Positions 60,919 through 64,000 of a stretch of DNA of 64,000 bases are shown piece by piece (position 1 is the stretch's first letter; every line of letters begins with the position of its first letter). Under the pieces are notes generated by a model. The model ran no database searches. It was given only the letters and a program-made list of their open reading frames with translations, and had not been told where the DNA came from. Source of the stretch: Paraburkholderia kirstenboschensis (GTDB taxonomy: Bacteria > Pseudomonadota > Gammaproteobacteria > Burkholderiales > Burkholderiaceae); NCBI RefSeq assembly GCF_904848585.1, contig NZ_CAJHCR010000002.1, positions 124,001 to 188,000 on the forward strand, given 5' to 3'. The position numbers and the translations under genes were made by a program.

Positions 60919-62336
60919 GCCTCGTGTGCGCGCAGGAAGCGGAAGAACTCGACGCCTTCCCGCAAGCGCCGTTTCATCATGTCCCAACTGGTCAGCATTT
61001 CGCGCACGATTTCCCAGATTTTCGACGGACGGAAATAGAAGCGCTTGTAGAAGTTTTCGAGCTGGTGATAAATCTCTTCACGCGACAGATGCGGATAGCC
61101 GATAGCCGCGAGCTGAACGCCTTCTTTGCTGACGAGGTTGATCACCTTGTTCTGTTCGAGCCAGCCGTTTTCAACCGCCTGCTCGTAGAGCCGCGTGCCT
61201 GGGTACGGCGCGGCAAGCGACACCTGGATGGTGTGCGGATTGATCTGCTTCGCGTATTCGATCGTCTTCTGAATGGTGTCCTGGGTCTCGCCGGGCAAAC
61301 CCAGAATGAACGTGCCGTGAATCTTGATGCCGAGCTTGCGGCAGTCGTCGCTAAAGCGCCGCGCGATGTCGGTGCGCAAACCCTTCTTGATGTTCAGGAG
61401 GATCTGATCGTCGCCGGATTCGTAGCCGACGAGCAGTAGCCGAAGGCCGTTTTCCTTCATGATCTTGAGCGTAGCGTACGGCACGTTCGCTTTCGCGTTG
61501 CACGACCATGTCACCCCAAGCTTGCCGAGACCACGGGCGATTTCCTCGACGCGCGGCTTGAAGTCGGTGAAGGTGTCGTCGTCGAACATGATCTCCTTCA
61601 CTTCGGGCATGTTGTCGCGAATCCACTTCACTTCTTCCAGCACGTTCTCGACCGAACGCGTGCGGTAGCGATGCCCGCCCACTGTCTGCGGCCACAGGCA
61701 GAACGTGCACTTCGAGCGGCAGCCGCGTCCCGTGTAGATCGACACATACGGGTGCTTCAGATAGCCGATGAAGTAGTTGTCGATCTTCAGATCGCGTTTG
61801 TAGACCGGTGCGACGAACGGCAGCTCGTCCATGTTTTCGAGGATCGGGCGCGCTGCGTTGTGCTCGATCGAGCCGTCCGGTGCGCGATAGCTGAGGCCGG
61901 GAATCTGCGTGAACGGTTTGCCTGCGGCGACATCGGCGCAGGTGAAGTCGAATTCCTCGCGGCAGACGAAGTCGATCGCCTCGCTCGCCGTCAGCGAGTT
62001 ATACGGGTCGACGGCGACCTTTGCGCCTACCATGCCGACGAGCAGCGACGGCTTGCGCTTTTTCAGATCTTCCGCGAAAAGCGCATCGGTGGGGAAAGAC
62101 GGCGTGCTGGTGTGAATGATCACGAGATCGTATTGCTGCGCGACATCGAGCGTCGCATCGACCGACAACCCATCGGCGGGTGCGTCGAGAACGCGGCTGC
62201 CGGGAACGAGTGCGGCCGGTTGCGCAAGCCACGTCGGATACCAGAACGAGCGGACTTCACGCCTCGCCTGATAACGCGAACCGGCGCCACCATCGAAGCC
62301 GTCATACGACGGCGCCTGCAAGAACAGAGTTTTCAT
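60915..62336 (-). CDS. hpnJ: Radical SAM enzyme HpnJ
   Basis: A 473-residue radical SAM protein. An N-terminal B12-binding-like domain (SYDGFDGGAGSRYQARREVRS, LVIIHTSTPSFPTDALFAEDL) is followed by the cluster motif CRSKCTFC (CxxxCxxC) and a TIM-barrel half with DDDTFTDFKPRVEEIA. In Burkholderia hopanoid synthesis HpnJ converts bacteriohopanetetrol glucosamine into its cyclitol ether. The ATG at 62336 is chosen because MKTLFLQAPSY is the family's usual start. It is first in the hpnJ/HpnI-like/hpnL unit, and a PmrA-box-like site lies about 120 bases upstream. Confidence 0.88.
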   Translation of the reverse strand: MKTLFLQAPSYDGFDGGAGSRYQARREVRSFWYPTWLAQPAALVPGSRVLDAPADGLSVDATLDVAQQYDLVIIHTSTPSFPTDALFAEDLKKRKPSLLVGMVGAKVAVDPYNSLTASEAIDFVCREEFDFTCADVAAGKPFTQIPGLSYRAPDGSIEHNAARPILENMDELPFVAPVYKRDLKIDNYFIGYLKHPYVSIYTGRGCRSKCTFCLWPQTVGGHRYRTRSVENVLEEVKWIRDNMPEVKEIMFDDDTFTDFKPRVEEIARGLGKLGVTWSCNAKANVPYATLKIMKENGLRLLLVGYESGDDQILLNIKKGLRTDIARRFSDDCRKLGIKIHGTFILGLPGETQDTIQKTIEYAKQINPHTIQVSLAAPYPGTRLYEQAVENGWLEQNKVINLVSKEGVQLAAIGYPHLSREEIYHQLENFYKRFYFRPSKIWEIVREMLTSWDMMKRRLREGVEFFRFLRAHEA

Positions 62337-62437
62337 GGATGCTCCAGCAAGCCTTGAACAGGCGCTTTCTGTTTTCTGTCGAACAACTGTCGGAGGGGCA
62401 CTCGCCACGCGGCGAGCAAAGACATGAATTCGCACAG

Positions 62438-62470
62438 ATGCTACGGAGCAAAGCTGAAGGAAACCTTAAG
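62438..62470 (-). promoter_or_regulatory. PmrA-box-like promoter upstream of hpnJ
   Basis: On the minus strand CTTAAG (62470-62465), five bases, CTTCAG (62459-62454), then 10 nt and TAGCAT (-10, 62443-62438). The hexamers, their 11-bp period and the 10-nt distance to the -10 are identical to the promoter at 56224-56256. On the plus strand no -10 follows, so this copy points only towards hpnJ. Confidence 0.7.
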
Positions 62471-62479
62471 CAGAATGGC

Positions 62480-62504
62480 GCGAGCGGGCGTTGCACCCGC
62501 TCGC
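62480..62504 (-). terminator. Hairpin downstream of the small membrane protein gene
   Basis: GCGAGCGGG (62480-62488) pairs perfectly with CCCGCTCGC (62496-62504) with a 7-nt loop, 63 bases after the stop at 62568. It separates that gene's transcript from the hpnJ promoter. No T tract follows. Confidence 0.5.
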
Positions 62505-62567
62505 ATTACCACGAGATTTCGGCATGCTTACTAATCACCTGCGAAGCTACCCGAAACAACAGCCGGA

Positions 62568-62948
62568 TCAACGCGCAAGGTGTCGTGCCCAATCGAGCCA
62601 CCCAAGATTCAGTGCGGCGTTCACGGCGACGCCGAGGGCCGACGCGATGGCCGCGATCATCGTCCAGAATGCAGAGCGCCGCGCGGCTGTTGCGGAGGTA
62701 TGCGCGGCATTGGCCGCATCGCGCGACGCGCTCGCCGCCACCTGCGCCCCATGCGACGTGGACTCCATCTGCGCGAGCGACTTCATGGCGAAGCCGCGCT
62801 CGTCGTTGGCCCGCTCCTGGTCCTTTTCAAACAGATAGCGATGACAGAACGGCGCGAGCGGCGCCTCGGGATTTTGCGCAGCGAAGAACTTCGCATACGC
62901 TTCGCCGCCGTTAGCGTCGATTTCCTGGTAAGCGGATTGCCTGTCCAC
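62568..62948 (-). CDS. Hypothetical protein with C-terminal membrane helix
   Basis: A 126-residue protein. Residues 1-85 are helical and charged, with Ala/Ser-rich heptad-like stretches (SASRDAANAAHTSATAARR). One transmembrane helix follows (FWTMIAAIASALGVAVNAALNLGW), near the C-terminus, which would leave the bulk on the cytoplasmic side. No family is recognised. The start is GTG with GAGG five bases upstream. It lies 102 bases downstream of the cold-shock gene on the same strand. Confidence 0.65.
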   Translation of the reverse strand: MDRQSAYQEIDANGGEAYAKFFAAQNPEAPLAPFCHRYLFEKDQERANDERGFAMKSLAQMESTSHGAQVAASASRDAANAAHTSATAARRSAFWTMIAAIASALGVAVNAALNLGWLDWARHLAR

Positions 62949-63050
62949 ACGAACCTCGCCTGCGCGCGGCGCGAGGCGGCGATCGACGTGCCGGCCATGC
63001 GCCGGGCGCGCATGCCGGCCGCCGCCGCTTCGCTAGCGTCTCGCTTGCCC

Positions 63051-63254
63051 CTAGATGGGCTTGATATCCGCTGCCTGCTTGCCCTTGGGCCCCTGCTTCA
63101 CTTCGAAGCTGACCTTCTGGTTTTCCTGCAACGACTTGAAACCCTCCGAGCGAATCTCGGAGAAATGGGCGAACAGGTCTTCACCTCCGTCGTCGGGTGT
63201 GATGAAGCCGAAGCCCTTCGCGTCGTTGAACCACTTCACTGTACCGGTAGGCAT
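63051..63254 (-). CDS. Cold-shock domain protein
   Basis: A 67-residue single-domain CspA-type protein: [21 protein letters not shown] contains RNP1 (KGFGFI), and DLFAHFSEI is RNP2. These bind single-stranded nucleic acid and melt RNA structures. GAGGA lies six bases before the ATG. The 325 bases upstream, shared with the next gene, could contain a structured leader; I could not identify a cold-box with confidence. Confidence 0.95.
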   Translation of the reverse strand: MPTGTVKWFNDAKGFGFITPDDGGEDLFAHFSEIRSEGFKSLQENQKVSFEVKQGPKGKQAADIKPI

Positions 63255-63579
63255 GTCGATTCCTCATGTGCATCTGGTTGACTAAAACTGGCAATTCTCG
63301 GGCGGGGACTGCCGCTCGACTGTACGCCTGTTTGCGCGGCGTCGCAGCGATTGCGCTTGCTTCACGCGCCTCCAAGCCTGGTCAGGCAAGTAAAGGCCTA
63401 CGGTCCCCAAAACATCTGAGCAAGACGCGTGCCTCGTCCGCGCGAACGCGGCGGCCGCCGGTGCGTTTCGGCACAATCAGATAAGATGTTCGTATCGGCA
63501 GTCCATTCTCGGCAGCGCGAGTTCGGCTCATTATCCGAACGCCGCGCAGCCTGTCGTTTTCCCATTTACAGGAACCAGC
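63255..63579. promoter_or_regulatory. Divergent region between the cold-shock gene and the ALDH gene
   Basis: 325 bases with no supported gene. Both genes must have promoters here. I see no clear -10/-35 pair, operator or terminator that I would assign. ACAGGAACCAGC just before 63580 is the ribosome site of the dehydrogenase. Confidence 0.5.
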
Positions 63580-64000
63580 ATGGCAACTTCGAGCTATACC
63601 GATACCCGACTTCTGATCAACGGCGAGTGGTGCGATGCCGCGAGCGGCAAGACCATCGACGTCGTCAACCCCGCCACCGGCCAGGTCATCGGCAAGGTGG
63701 CCCACGCCGGCATCGCCGACCTCGACCGCGCGCTGGAAGCGGCTCAACGCGGCTTCGAAGCATGGCGCAAGGTGCCGGCTCACGAGCGCGCCGCGGTTAT
63801 GCGCAAGGCAGCCGCGCTCGTGCGCGAGCGCGCGTCGGACATTGGCCGTCTGATGACGCAGGAACAGGGCAAGCCGTTCGCCGAAGCGAAGATCGAAGTG
63901 CTGGCCGCGGCGGATATCATCGAGTGGTTCGCCGACGAAGGCCGCCGCCTCTATGGGCGCGTCGTGCCGTCGCGCAATCTCGCCGCGCAGCAACTCGTAT
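63580..64000 (+). CDS. gabD: NAD(P)-dependent aldehyde dehydrogenase, succinate-semialdehyde type (partial)
   Basis: The first 140 residues of an ALDH, running off the window end. [30 protein letters not shown] and [25 protein letters not shown], then [15 protein letters not shown], match succinate-semialdehyde dehydrogenases (oxidation of succinate semialdehyde to succinate). 2-Oxoglutarate-semialdehyde dehydrogenases look alike at this end, and the catalytic Cys lies outside the window, so the substrate is uncertain. AGGA lies seven bases before the ATG. Confidence 0.75.
   Translation, partial: MATSSYTDTRLLINGEWCDAASGKTIDVVNPATGQVIGKVAHAGIADLDRALEAAQRGFEAWRKVPAHERAAVMRKAAALVRERASDIGRLMTQEQGKPFAEAKIEVLAAADIIEWFADEGRRLYGRVVPSRNLAAQQLV

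Noticed and set aside
61671..62357. Plus-strand frame of 228 codons opposite hpnJ
   Set aside because: The minus strand contains the radical SAM cluster motif CxxxCxxC and family start; the plus-strand frame has no motif.
63382..63993. Minus-strand frame of 203 codons at the right edge
   Set aside because: Antisense to the aldehyde dehydrogenase, whose start, ribosome site and motifs are clear.

Overview
The window is GC-rich bacterial chromosomal DNA with compact, often overlapping genes and no rRNA, tRNA, insertion sequence, phage or CRISPR array that I could recognise. Gene content (several LysR regulators, a furan-degradation cluster, hopanoid side-chain genes, 2-aminoethylphosphonate genes, and ABC sugar transporters beside a deoxyribose-phosphate aldolase) points to a soil or plant-associated betaproteobacterium of the Paraburkholderia/Burkholderia group. 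This assignment is inferred from gene content and protein style; no database search was made.

Layout. 0.2-5.7 kb: a Tat-type alpha/beta hydrolase, an AraC regulator and a 989-residue winged-helix/NB-ARC regulator. 5.7-9.5 kb (minus strand): a HAD phosphatase fused to a HerA-like ATPase, a GT4 glycosyltransferase and two small proteins. 9.7-24.2 kb: a sugar-catabolic region, probably for 2-deoxyribose or a deoxynucleoside-derived sugar. It holds a DeoR regulator, a seven-gene minus-strand operon (deoC, a double-domain aldehyde dehydrogenase, a PfkB kinase and a four-part ABC importer) and, divergently, a second complete ABC sugar importer. 24.2-25.9 kb: an NADP-binding reductase divergent from a LysR gene. 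26.3-31.9 kb: a translationally coupled DUF2760-Hsp70-Hsp70/DUF3731 module of unknown role. 31.9-35.0 kb: phnX-phnW with a divergent LysR gene. 35.1-38.7 kb: a short-chain dehydrogenase, a 28-residue membrane peptide, a TAXI-type binding protein and a ProQ/FinO RNA chaperone.

38.8-53.3 kb is a complete furfural/5-hydroxymethylfurfural/2-furoate cluster in the order hmfF-G-A-B-C-D-E-H-T on the minus strand, enclosed by two closely similar LysR genes. HmfH would oxidise HMF to furandicarboxylate, HmfF with HmfG's prenylated flavin would decarboxylate it to furoate, HmfD would form furoyl-CoA, HmfABC would hydroxylate it, and HmfE would release 2-oxoglutarate.

53.3-62.5 kb is a hopanoid side-chain region: hpnK, hpnI and a small membrane protein; a QseB/PmrA-type two-component system; then hpnL, a second HpnI-like glycosyltransferase and hpnJ. 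The most striking regulatory signal is a PmrA-box-like direct repeat (CTTAAG-N5-CTTCAG followed 10 nt later by a -10 element). It occurs upstream of hpnJ and in the divergent promoter between the two-component genes and the hpnI-hpnK unit, which suggests that the two-component system controls both hopanoid-modification operons and itself. The right edge holds a small membrane protein, a cold-shock protein and the start of a succinate-semialdehyde-dehydrogenase-like gene cut by the window end.
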